DNA of 64,000 bases, taken from contig JAHJIQ010000072.1 of assembly GCA_018823285.1 (NCBI GenBank), positions 1 through 64,000 of the forward strand, in the 5' to 3' direction. Positions 45,839 to 54,162 of this stretch are shown one piece after another; the first letter of the stretch is position 1; each line of letters starts with the position of its first letter. The notes below the pieces were generated by a model. It did no database searches. It was not told the DNA's origin and was given only the letters and a program-made list of their open reading frames with translations. The stretch comes from Pseudomonadota bacterium (GTDB lineage Bacteria; Desulfobacterota; Desulfobulbia; Desulfobulbales; JAGXFP01). Position numbers and translations under genes: made by a program.

Positions 45839-48094
45839 ATGGAAGATTTAAGAAAAAGACTCCTCAAGATAGAAGACAGAATCAGTTACATCTCCCAGGT
45901 GAAAGAGGGTTTCGAGTGGGGAAATCTTGCCGGCCTGCGGGACAAGTACAACAACCTCAAGGAGAATTTCTACGAGTTTTCCGAAGGTGAACTCGCTGCA
46001 GACATCAGGGCTCTTGAAGACGCAGTCCTTTTTTTGGAGGAGCGGGGTGAGGAGAATCTCTCACCCATGGAGCGGGTGAGGATTGTCAGGAGTCCGTTGC
46101 GTTTCTCTCTGAAAGACATCCTTGAGAATATCTATGAGGATTATACCGAGCTTGGCGGAGAAGAGGACGCCAATATCGACCCGTCGATGGTGGTTGCCAA
46201 GGCGACCATCGTCCGCCAGCTCAAGAACAAGGCGGTCACCCAGCAGGTGATGGTGATCGGCCATGAGAAGGGTCATGGCGAGGAATACCGCAATGGCGGC
46301 AGCAGCAAGCCATGGGGCAATGAAAAGGCCCTGCGCTATATGCTCGTCGCCCAGACGGAAGGGATCCCGATTCATTTCTATATTTTCACTCCCGGCTCGT
46401 TCCCGGTTGAAGATTATCCCGGCGCCGGCCAGCAGATTGCCAGGAACCTCTACGTGATGGCGAAACTGCGGGTGCCGATGGTTTCGATTATCTCCGAGGG
46501 CGGCTCGGGCGGCGCCGAGGCCGTTGGCATGTCCGACTTCCGGATGATGTTCTCCCATGGGTATTATTCCGTGATTTCCCCGGAGGGTGCTGCGGCCATT
46601 GAAGGTAAAATTCGCGAAGGGGAGAAGCTTCCCAAGGAGCTGGTGGAAACCTGTGCCGATCGCCTGAAGATTACTGCCCAGGACAATCTCAAGCTTGGGA
46701 CCATTGATCGGATTATTCAGGAACCGCTCCTGGGGGCCAGACGTGATGATTTCGCCTTCTTCAAGAAAGTGAAGGAGGAAATGATCCGGGCCACCGACGA
46801 AGTGGTCCTCAAGACCAAGAGCCTCCGGACCTTCAGGGCCTATGAAGTCAATATGAAAAAAGCCGAGGAATCTCCGGCCAACGGTGATTCCTATGTTGAC
46901 GTCTCCTGGGAACTGAATGACGATGAGGTCAAAAGACTGCAGTCTTTCCGTTCCAAAAAATACCGGAACATGGCCCTCAAGGGTTTCAGCGGCAAACCAT
47001 CCTCCTCCACCGCTTTTCTCCACGGCGTGAAAAACCGGATGGCCCGGGTGTATTACGGTTTCAAATATGATGTGCTGCGCAGCCAGCAGAAGTATGCCCA
47101 GCAGATCATCAAGGATGTTTCCGGCGAAGGCTCTGTTTTCTTCAAGAAGGTCACGGCGCCATTAACCGCTGCCTATGATTTCATTTCCCGGCGTCCTGAT
47201 TACCGGATCTCCAGGCCCCTGATCGAGAGGGACACTGCCAGCGGGATTGAGGAGTTCGGTGATATCTACACCAGCCCACTGGCCAATGAGGACCGGACCA
47301 TCACCTGTCCCAACAGCCAGAAACTCGGTTGCAAAGACCTCTGGGTCCCTGATCTCTATGGTGAGTTCTGCGGGGTCTGCGAAGCGTGCGGCCATCATTT
47401 CCCGCTGGAATATGAGTGGTATTTGAAACACCTGTTTGACCGCGATTCGATCCGTGAGTTCAACGGCGGAATCAGTTCCATGAATCCGCTCTCCTATGAC
47501 GGGCTGGACAAGCGTCTGGATCTCTCCCGGGAGAAGACCGGCCGCAAGAGTTCGGTGATCACCTTTGATGCCAAGGTCATGGGGCTTGAGATCGTCGTGG
47601 CGATGCTCTACAGCGATTTCCGGAACGGCACCGTGGGTTCCGCCGAAGGTGAAAAAATCGTCCAGGCCTGCGAGATGGCCAAACTCAAACGGCGGCCGCT
47701 GCTCTTTTACGTGCATACCACCGGCGGCATCAGAATCCAGGAAGGCACCCTCGGCGTCATCCAGATGCCCAAATGCACCATGGCGGTGCGTGAATACATC
47801 GATGCCGGCGGCCTGTACATCGTGGTCTACGACAATAACTCCTATGCCGGTCCGGTAGCGAGCTTTCTCGGCTGTTCGCATTATCAGTTCGCGATCAGGT
47901 CGAGCCGGATCGGTTTCGCCGGCCCGCGGGTGATCCGTGACACCACCGGTGACGAAGTGCCGCCTGATTATCACAGTGCCCGGAATGCATTGCGGCGGGG
48001 CCATATCCAGGGAATCTGGGACCGGCGTGAATTCCGTCGTAATCTGCACAAGAGCCTGAAAACCATGGGCGGCGGCAAGCTCTATTACCGATGA
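45839..48094 (+). CDS. Fused carboxyltransferase, AccA-like then AccD-like
   Basis: A 751-residue protein combining both carboxyltransferase subunits of acetyl-CoA carboxylase. Residues 1-350 are the alpha part (helical N-terminus, GHEKGHGEEYRNGG, IISEGGSGGAEAVGMSD, MFSHGYYSVISPEGAAAI). A helical linker follows. Residues about 480-751 are the beta part: a zinc ribbon (CPNSQKLGC, CGVCEACGHHFPL; the first cysteine pair is spaced wider than usual), then VITFDAKVMGLEIVVAML and the crotonase-like VHTTGGIRIQEGTLGVIQM. Alpha before beta is the reverse of the order in plastid-like clusters. It would transfer CO2 from biotin to acetyl-CoA. Confidence 0.9.
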   Translation: MEDLRKRLLKIEDRISYISQVKEGFEWGNLAGLRDKYNNLKENFYEFSEGELAADIRALEDAVLFLEERGEENLSPMERVRIVRSPLRFSLKDILENIYEDYTELGGEEDANIDPSMVVAKATIVRQLKNKAVTQQVMVIGHEKGHGEEYRNGGSSKPWGNEKALRYMLVAQTEGIPIHFYIFTPGSFPVEDYPGAGQQIARNLYVMAKLRVPMVSIISEGGSGGAEAVGMSDFRMMFSHGYYSVISPEGAAAIEGKIREGEKLPKELVETCADRLKITAQDNLKLGTIDRIIQEPLLGARRDDFAFFKKVKEEMIRATDEVVLKTKSLRTFRAYEVNMKKAEESPANGDSYVDVSWELNDDEVKRLQSFRSKKYRNMALKGFSGKPSSSTAFLHGVKNRMARVYYGFKYDVLRSQQKYAQQIIKDVSGEGSVFFKKVTAPLTAAYDFISRRPDYRISRPLIERDTASGIEEFGDIYTSPLANEDRTITCPNSQKLGCKDLWVPDLYGEFCGVCEACGHHFPLEYEWYLKHLFDRDSIREFNGGISSMNPLSYDGLDKRLDLSREKTGRKSSVITFDAKVMGLEIVVAMLYSDFRNGTVGSAEGEKIVQACEMAKLKRRPLLFYVHTTGGIRIQEGTLGVIQMPKCTMAVREYIDAGGLYIVVYDNNSYAGPVASFLGCSHYQFAIRSSRIGFAGPRVIRDTTGDEVPPDYHSARNALRRGHIQGIWDRREFRRNLHKSLKTMGGGKLYYR

Positions 48095-48186
48095 TGGGGC
48101 GGCCGCACCTTATCCGGCGCGGCCTTGGAATTGTTTAAAGATTGTTTCTCCAGAAGTCATGACTACCCAAACGTATACAGAACGAT

Positions 48187-48834
48187 ATGAACGAAGATAT
48201 AGATTTTGACGAGGTTTTCAGGAAGTATCGCTCCGACCCTTACGACCATGTGGATATTCATTCCATCCACACCGGCCAGCTGCGCTTCAGGGTGGCGGTC
48301 GGTGACCAGGTCGAAGGCCGCGGAGGCGAATGGGACCATATTCCCGGGACCGTTCTCTATATGCTGAACCGGGAACGCAACCCGAAACAGGTCCATTCAC
48401 CGACCAACGGAATCGTCTCTTTTGTGAGGACGGATCTCGACGGACTTTTTGTTGAGGCGGGGGAGAAAATCATTACCATCAAACACCCCCTGAAGAAACG
48501 GGAGATCATCGACGGCATCCTGAAGCAGGTCCTCTTTTCCTTCAAGGCTCCTGAGCGGGCCAAGTACTTCTTTTCCATGGAAATCCAGTCCAGGATTGAG
48601 AAATACGGCCAGAAAAAGGTCTCCATCAAACCGGGCGAGGAGCTTTTCACCATGTCGTTGATGAAACGGGAAACGCCGGTGTATTATGCCGGTGAGCCGG
48701 GAATCATTCATTCCGTGTATTTTAAAAACGGCGAGAGCATTGAACAGGGCGAGCCCCTGGTCGGGATCTGTCCCAAGGAAAAGCTGCCTGTAATCCAGAA
48801 GATCATTACCCGCGTCAAGGCTGAATGGGAATAA
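48187..48834 (+). CDS. Biotin carboxyl carrier-like protein with two lipoyl-type halves
   Basis: A 215-residue protein placed as the carrier subunit of the carboxylase. The C-terminal half fits a biotinyl domain: ELFTMSLMKRETPV, where the lysine after MSLM aligns with the biotinylated lysine of the usual MKM motif, then GIIHSVYFKNGESIEQGEPLVGI. The N-terminal half repeats a similar barrel pattern (VHSPTNGIVSFVRTDLDGLFV, EAGEKIITI) without the lysine. Its gene overlaps the following biotin ligase gene by ten bases, which supports biotinylation. The motif reads MKR rather than MKM, so the assignment is good but not certain. Confidence 0.75.
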   Translation: MNEDIDFDEVFRKYRSDPYDHVDIHSIHTGQLRFRVAVGDQVEGRGGEWDHIPGTVLYMLNRERNPKQVHSPTNGIVSFVRTDLDGLFVEAGEKIITIKHPLKKREIIDGILKQVLFSFKAPERAKYFFSMEIQSRIEKYGQKKVSIKPGEELFTMSLMKRETPVYYAGEPGIIHSVYFKNGESIEQGEPLVGICPKEKLPVIQKIITRVKAEWE

Positions 48835-49784
48835 TCAATATCCTGTCTCCAGCCGTTGTCCGGCAGATCACCCGGGACGAGATCGCTCCCGACCGCAGTC
48901 ATACTTTCCCACCAGAAACCGTTGATGCCGTTTGCCGTTATGGGGCGATTGTCGGTTCGACCATCCACCGCTTCGACCGTCTTGAGCGGGGGATGGACCG
49001 GGCCCGCGAGATGATCCGCGAGCATGAGGCTGGCGGGAAGTCTTTCCCGAGCGGCCTGGTTATTCTGGCCAACGAGCTTATGGGCGGCCGCGGCCGCTTT
49101 CAGCGTTCCTGGCACGCCCCGGCCGGCGGCTTGTGGATGACCGTGGTTCTGGTCAATACCCTCCTTCCTTCCTCCTCTTCTCTCTATACCCTGGCCACGG
49201 GAGTTTCCGCCTGCGAGACTATCAGGGAGATCGTCCCCGAGGCCGCCGTCAAATGGGTGAACGACGTCCACTGCGGGGGGAAAAAACTATGCGGTGTTCT
49301 GGCCGAGACCATGCGCGGTCCGGTCAGCGGTGATGAGTATATTCTCCTCGGGATCGGGATCAACGTGAATAACGAGGAGTTCCCTCCCGAGATCTCTTCC
49401 GCCGCGACCTCCTTAAAACAGCTGACCGGGGTTGAGTCCGATGTGAACCGGCTGGCGGCCACGTTCCTGGCCAACCTGTCCTGGAATATCGGTCTGCTCC
49501 ATTATGAAGAGGAAAACATTCTCGCCTTTGCCGGTCGCGGCCAGGCGGAGGATCCGGAGCTTCTTCTTTCGGCCCTTGCCGGGCGAGACCACCTGCTGGT
49601 CGCCCGCTGGAAAGAGTTGAGCGATTCCGTCGGCCGCAGGGTGATTTTCGGCCATGATGTTCAGAAGAATCCGCAGTTCGAAGCGGTTGTCCTTAATGTT
49701 GATGAGGCAGGGCGGATTGTCATGGAGTTGCCGGACGGAACGACCGTTGTTCAGAACAGCGGTGAGATCATATACCTGTCGTAG
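48825..49784 (+). CDS. birA: Biotin-[acetyl-CoA-carboxylase] ligase (BPL)
   Basis: Activates biotin as biotinyl-AMP and attaches it to the carrier protein. 319 residues. The catalytic domain shows ELMGGRGRFQRSWHAPAGG (the biotin-binding GRGR loop), AVKWVNDVHCGGKKLCGVLAE (ATP and biotin site) and LGIGINVNNEEFP. A C-terminal small domain (about residues 260-315) follows. No N-terminal winged helix is visible, so it should not act as the BirA repressor. It overlaps the carrier gene by ten bases and closes the carboxylase operon. Confidence 0.93.
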   Translation: MGIINILSPAVVRQITRDEIAPDRSHTFPPETVDAVCRYGAIVGSTIHRFDRLERGMDRAREMIREHEAGGKSFPSGLVILANELMGGRGRFQRSWHAPAGGLWMTVVLVNTLLPSSSSLYTLATGVSACETIREIVPEAAVKWVNDVHCGGKKLCGVLAETMRGPVSGDEYILLGIGINVNNEEFPPEISSAATSLKQLTGVESDVNRLAATFLANLSWNIGLLHYEEENILAFAGRGQAEDPELLLSALAGRDHLLVARWKELSDSVGRRVIFGHDVQKNPQFEAVVLNVDEAGRIVMELPDGTTVVQNSGEIIYLS

Positions 49785-49789
49785 CGGCC

Positions 49790-50632
49790 ATGCCTGCATC
49801 TGTCAGCGTCATCATCCCCACCTACAATCGCATTGCCCATCTTGTAAAGGCCATTGATTCGGTCCTTGCCCAGTCATATCGAAATTTTGAGATTATCGTC
49901 GTTGACGACGGTTCCGATGACGGAACACAAGAGATCGTTGCATCCTATGGTCATCCTGTCAGTTACATCCATCAGCCGAACAGGGGTGTTTCAGCCGCCA
50001 GAAATGCCGGGGTAAAGGGCGCAAAATACAGCTTTCTGGCCTTTCTCGATTCCGATGACCGTTACGAGCCCGATAAATTGAAGATTCAGGTCGAGGCACT
50101 GGAGAGTTCGCCTGAACACCTGATCTCCCATACCGATGAAGTCTGGTATCGACAGGGAAAGATTCTGAGTCAGAAGAAGAAGCATGCCAGGAGCGGCGGC
50201 GATATTTTCGAACGAAGCCTTGAGCTGTGCGTGGTCGGAATGTCGACCGTTATGGTCCGCAGGGAATTCTTCGACCTGGTCGGACTCTTCGATGAGTCGC
50301 TTCCCTGTTGCGAGGATTACGACCTGTGGCTCCGTGCCGGATGCAGATATCCTTTCCTGCTGGTTCCCAAACCATTGACGATCAAGGACGGCGGTCGCCC
50401 GGACCAATTATCTGCCATCCACCGGGAGGGGATGGACAAATATCGGATCCAGTCCCTGGTCAAACTGCTGGAATCCGCCCTTCTCTCCGTTCGGCAAACA
50501 GAGCTGGCCTCTGAGGAACTCTGCCGAAAATGCACCGTCTACGGCAACGGCTGCCTGAAACATGGCCGGGAGGAAGAGGGAAGGGCCTTTCTCAAACTCG
50601 CAAGTGAGTATCGTGCTCCTTCCCTGATATAG
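49790..50632 (+). CDS. Family 2 glycosyltransferase
   Basis: A 280-residue GT-A fold enzyme. The N-terminus has the family pattern SVIIPTYNRIAHLVKAIDSV, VVDDGSDDGT and GVSAARNAGVKGA, with the metal-binding DSDDRYEPDKL (DxD-like). The acceptor side has CCEDYDLWLRAGCRYP with the catalytic acidic residue. No membrane segment is seen, so it is a soluble or peripheral transferase, likely for surface polysaccharide or lipid-linked sugar. It follows birA after five bases, probably by transcript read-through. Confidence 0.92.
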   Translation: MPASVSVIIPTYNRIAHLVKAIDSVLAQSYRNFEIIVVDDGSDDGTQEIVASYGHPVSYIHQPNRGVSAARNAGVKGAKYSFLAFLDSDDRYEPDKLKIQVEALESSPEHLISHTDEVWYRQGKILSQKKKHARSGGDIFERSLELCVVGMSTVMVRREFFDLVGLFDESLPCCEDYDLWLRAGCRYPFLLVPKPLTIKDGGRPDQLSAIHREGMDKYRIQSLVKLLESALLSVRQTELASEELCRKCTVYGNGCLKHGREEEGRAFLKLASEYRAPSLI

Positions 50633-50696
50633 GGAACACAGGGTGAATCCACTTTTTCCGTTGCCTTTAAAACGAATTCTCCATGAGCCGCCGTTG

Positions 50697-51806
50697 TCAT
50701 TTGGCTACCAATCTCACACAGTTTTTCCCGGCTTCTTTGGCGGCATAAACACCTTTATCGGCGGCTTTGATCAACTCGTCATAGGTTTTCATCTCGGGCA
50801 ATCGGACCGCAACGCCGACACTGACGCTGCCATGCCATGGCTTGCCGCCGGTGGGGATGCGAAGTTCCGATACGGCCTTTCGGGTGACTTCCGCTATATG
50901 CAGGCCCCCCTCTTTATCGGTAGCCGGACAGATAATGAGAAATTCATCGCCCCCGAGCCGACAGACGATATCATCACTTCGAAATGAATCCATTAAGGTA
51001 ATTGCCAGTTCCTTGAGTACCCGGTCGCCGGCATCGTGACCAAAGTCATCGTTTACCTCCTTGAAATGGTCCGCATCTATCATTACGCAAACCAGGGGCA
51101 GATCTTTCTTTAAAGCTTCATCCCAAAGGGCCGACAAGCTTCGCATCGCATGGCGTCGATTGGGGAGCCCGGTCAAAGCGTCTGTCCGGGACAACTCTTC
51201 AAGATGCAGATTGGCTTCTGAGAGTTCTCTGGTACGCAATGCCACCTGTTCTTCAAGCGACTCATTCAGCATTTTCAACTCCCGGTTTCGCATTGTTACC
51301 TGCTCAAACAGACCATTCAGGGCCTCAAGCAACGGTGCGGTTGCACTCAATCTTTGCTGCTCCAGGCTGTTATATGCCTCGCTCGGGTTCATCCCCGACT
51401 TGATGGCCTTGACCTGCATCGCCATGTCCTGATCATTTCCGAGAATATGGTACCCGAGCCAATAGATGAGAAATCTCAGAAGAAAGCGTGCCTGATCGAG
51501 TCTTTCGGCGGAAATACCGGAATAGATGGAGGTTACCTCTTCCAGAAAACCTCGATGGACCCCGACATGGTTATCCAGATACCTGGCGTCCAAGCCGGCT
51601 GCTTCCATCAATTTTTCCTCATTCCGGAAATGGAATTCGGCGTAATCAGCCAGCTTGCTGAAGATCTCATCCACATCCCGGATTCGGATTTCATCTTCAG
51701 TCAGCAGGTTGCTGAGCTGATTGATGATATTGACAAGGTAGTGGTGTTGAGCATCAACTTCGGGCAGACCGGTTAAAAAATGGTCGCCCCATTGAAATGA
51801 TTCCAT
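50697..51806 (-). CDS. Bacteriohemerythrin-GGDEF diguanylate cyclase
   Basis: A 369-residue soluble signalling protein. Residues 1-130 are a hemerythrin domain (MESFQWGDHFLTGLPEVDAQ, then HHYL, YAEFHFRNEEKLM, DNHVGVHRGFLEEV, and YHILGNDQDM), carrying the His/Glu/Asp ligands of a di-iron oxygen site. A coiled coil (about 155-200) leads to a GGDEF domain with the active RLGGDEFLI motif and DALTGLPNRR. An inhibitory RxxD site was not checked. It should make c-di-GMP in response to oxygen or nitric oxide, as inferred from the architecture. Confidence 0.92.
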   Translation of the reverse strand: MESFQWGDHFLTGLPEVDAQHHYLVNIINQLSNLLTEDEIRIRDVDEIFSKLADYAEFHFRNEEKLMEAAGLDARYLDNHVGVHRGFLEEVTSIYSGISAERLDQARFLLRFLIYWLGYHILGNDQDMAMQVKAIKSGMNPSEAYNSLEQQRLSATAPLLEALNGLFEQVTMRNRELKMLNESLEEQVALRTRELSEANLHLEELSRTDALTGLPNRRHAMRSLSALWDEALKKDLPLVCVMIDADHFKEVNDDFGHDAGDRVLKELAITLMDSFRSDDIVCRLGGDEFLIICPATDKEGGLHIAEVTRKAVSELRIPTGGKPWHGSVSVGVAVRLPEMKTYDELIKAADKGVYAAKEAGKNCVRLVAK

Positions 51807-51994
51807 GGTCCTTTACCCAGATTCACGTTTTGAATATCCATTATGATATACCATAGTAATCATTGAAAAGATCATTTTAATGGGTGCCTCTATCCTTTCT
51901 CTTCTGTGGTAGCACCTGCTTGTCGACTGTTTGACAGCGATGAAAAGAGCTGTTTTGCTGATCGGACTTGCGGATGTTTCCCTTTGAAGGCGAC

Positions 51995-52132
51995 ATGAAA
52001 AAAATTATCCCGATCATCGTCGTTCTCCTGATGGCAATTCTTTCCGGCAATCTTTCCGCCAAAGAACGGCTGGCTGTGATGGAGCTCGAAGGTCTTGTCG
52101 GGATTGGGGTGAGTCTCTTATCGAGATGGTGA
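51995..52132 (+). pseudogene. Truncated remnant of an exported protein gene
   Basis: A 45-codon frame encodes a signal peptide (MKKIIPIIVVLLMAILSGNLSA) followed by KERLAVMELEGLVGIG, the start of a mature domain resembling CsgG/FlgO-type lipoproteins (RLAVxxLE). It then stops. A neighbouring frame carries ESLIEMVTIY, which may be the original C-terminus joined after a deletion and frameshift. The repeat element copy C lies just downstream. I read this as a decayed gene. Confidence 0.55.
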
Positions 52133-52260
52133 CCATCTATTAGAAGGACCCGATTCACGCGCAGGGGGAAGATCCCAACATAAGGGGAGGGGGGGTGATA
52201 TCTGATCCGGATTGATATCTCTTGCCATTGGTTCCTCCCTTTCAGTGAGAAATTTCTGGC

Positions 52261-52427
52261 CATTGAAGCTCCCCGCGGCAGATAGCAAACGGAGTGCGAC
52301 TTCGAGCCACGGGGAATCTCCGTATGGAAGGTTACTTACATCAGATTCGCTCACTAACCCCGCAGCAGGTAACGGAGCCTGCGACACTCCGAGCTGCGGG
52401 GAATGCGTTTCGCTATGCATGTTCAAA
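52261..52427 (-). repeat. Dispersed double-hairpin repeat, copy C
   Basis: Most complete copy of the element, in reverse orientation. Read on the minus strand it has TTGAACATGCATAGCGAAAC, a first stem CCCCGCAGC pairing with GCTGCGGGG, the word GTGAGCGAATCTGAT (52354-52340), and a second hairpin CCCCGTGGC...GCCGCGGGG. It is nearly identical to copy A (7534-7676) apart from the fuller second loop. The region between the remnant gene and the beta-barrel gene holds nothing else. Confidence 0.8.
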
Positions 52428-52476
52428 CGGGGAAGCATATCCGGTCAGTCGAGGGGGATCAGACCTTCAGATTGGA

Positions 52477-53901
52477 TTAAAAGGCATACCGCAGGTTGCC
52501 CTGCAGGCTGTATTCATCGATATTGGAACGGCCGAACTTTGAAGAACCGCTTAAATCCACGGTCAGAGTCTCCAGAAAATTCATCCGTACTCCGCAGCCG
52601 ATATCACCTCCGGTGCGGTCGTAATCCAGTCCGGCGATTTCATCGTATTTGGTGTCATACTCGAATCCCAGAAGGAAGTAAGGCTCCGCATGGGTAAAGC
52701 CATACGCCACCTCAACCCCGGCGGTAAACTGGGCGATATCAATCGCATTGCCGGGGACCACCGTGTTGTCGCTCTCAGTGAATCCCTCCTGTTTCTCATG
52801 GGCATGGAGATAGGCAACATTTGCCACAAAGGTCCAGTTGTTCAGGTAATAGAAATTATTGATTGTGCTTTGCATAAAATACCGTTGGGCATTCAACGAA
52901 CTGGTGATGGTCCCGGAGAGCCTGTCTTGCTCGTAGGAAACATAGGTGTAACCGGCAATCAGATCAAATGAGAAAGCATCGGATACCTGCCAGGTGAGGT
53001 ACGGTGCCAGAGAATAGCCATCGGTCTGCAATGATCCCAGGTTATACCGTGAATTCTCATCGATATTTTCATACGTCAGGGCTGTTCCCGCAGCAAAGTT
53101 CTCGGTGAACATGTAGTCATACCCAGCCACCATGGTGTACAGGTCGGAATCAGACTCGGTAACAAGATTCCTGTCACCAGTTGATGTGTAACCAAGGTTC
53201 CCCCAAATCCCCTGGCGATCAATCTGGTCACCGGCGGAGATTCCCAATTGATTCTGACTGATCGAGAGTTTGATCCGGTCATCAAAAAGATCCTTCGGCG
53301 GAGAATCAGCAGCAGGAGAAGGGGTGCTTTTATTCCTGCTTCCGGCAAGGGAGGCCTCCAGACCGCGAGCTGCTCTCGAAGCTGAACGGCGAAAAATACT
53401 AACCGTACGTATGGAGATAAATTTTGTTAAAAAATTTACCGAAGAGATCAGGTTTTTACCACCACTTACAACGGAAGAGGCACTGTTCCCAGTGATCGCG
53501 GGAGGTGCAGGGGGCGTTCCAATGGTCAGGGAGTAATTGTCAAAAGCTGCTGTGAATGAGTTGAAAAACTGAAAAGTATCAGCGCCATTATAGCCGGGAT
53601 CCGCAGTATAGCGGACAATCTCGGTTGGGACAACACCTGTGGCCGTGCCGCAATCAGCCAATTCCCGGGCAGGGGAAAGGGTGCCGGCGCCACCGTCGGA
53701 GAAGGTACCGTGAAGAGGAGCAATAGTATTGTCCGCAACATTTGTGAGATAGCCGTTGAGTGTTCCTGAACCACAATTGTGGAAGATAACGTCATAGGTG
53801 CCGCCTACTGCAATGGATTGGACATAATCTGCGCCAAAGGCCGGCATGGAAAGGAAGACCACGAATCCAAGCAATAAGAGAATAAACCCATTCTTTTTCA
53901 T
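52477..53901 (-). CDS. Outer-membrane beta-barrel protein, autotransporter-like
   Basis: A 474-residue exported protein. Signal peptide MKKNGFILLLLGFVVFLSMP ends near AFGADY. Residues 25-140 resemble a cadherin or Ig-like surface domain (YTADPGYNGADTFQF). A linker of about 70 residues rich in serine, arginine and proline follows. The C-terminal 260 residues are an alternating-strand barrel (IWGNLGYTSTGDRN ... LTVDLSGSSKFG ... LQGNLRYAF) ending in phenylalanine, the outer-membrane assembly signal. The size and C-terminus resemble autotransporter or Omp85-independent barrels. Passenger function is unknown. Confidence 0.78.
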   Translation of the reverse strand: MKKNGFILLLLGFVVFLSMPAFGADYVQSIAVGGTYDVIFHNCGSGTLNGYLTNVADNTIAPLHGTFSDGGAGTLSPARELADCGTATGVVPTEIVRYTADPGYNGADTFQFFNSFTAAFDNYSLTIGTPPAPPAITGNSASSVVSGGKNLISSVNFLTKFISIRTVSIFRRSASRAARGLEASLAGSRNKSTPSPAADSPPKDLFDDRIKLSISQNQLGISAGDQIDRQGIWGNLGYTSTGDRNLVTESDSDLYTMVAGYDYMFTENFAAGTALTYENIDENSRYNLGSLQTDGYSLAPYLTWQVSDAFSFDLIAGYTYVSYEQDRLSGTITSSLNAQRYFMQSTINNFYYLNNWTFVANVAYLHAHEKQEGFTESDNTVVPGNAIDIAQFTAGVEVAYGFTHAEPYFLLGFEYDTKYDEIAGLDYDRTGGDIGCGVRMNFLETLTVDLSGSSKFGRSNIDEYSLQGNLRYAF

Positions 53902-54162
53902 TGTCATTCTCCGTCAGCTCAATAAGATTGATTGGGGTGTCTCTTGCAAAAACAGCTCAAAGGGAAAATCCCGGCCATCATACCATGGTCAGGTTTCCCT
54001 GGGAAACCCAAAATGGCAGACGCAAGCTATTAATATTCCGGTGGACTCACACCGTTATTCTCTGTATTTTCATAAGTGTTCAGCACCGCTCCATGTTCGC
54101 CCATTCAGAGCTTCTCGAATAATACGTATGCCTTGACCCCTAAAAGAATGAAAAGGAAATCA

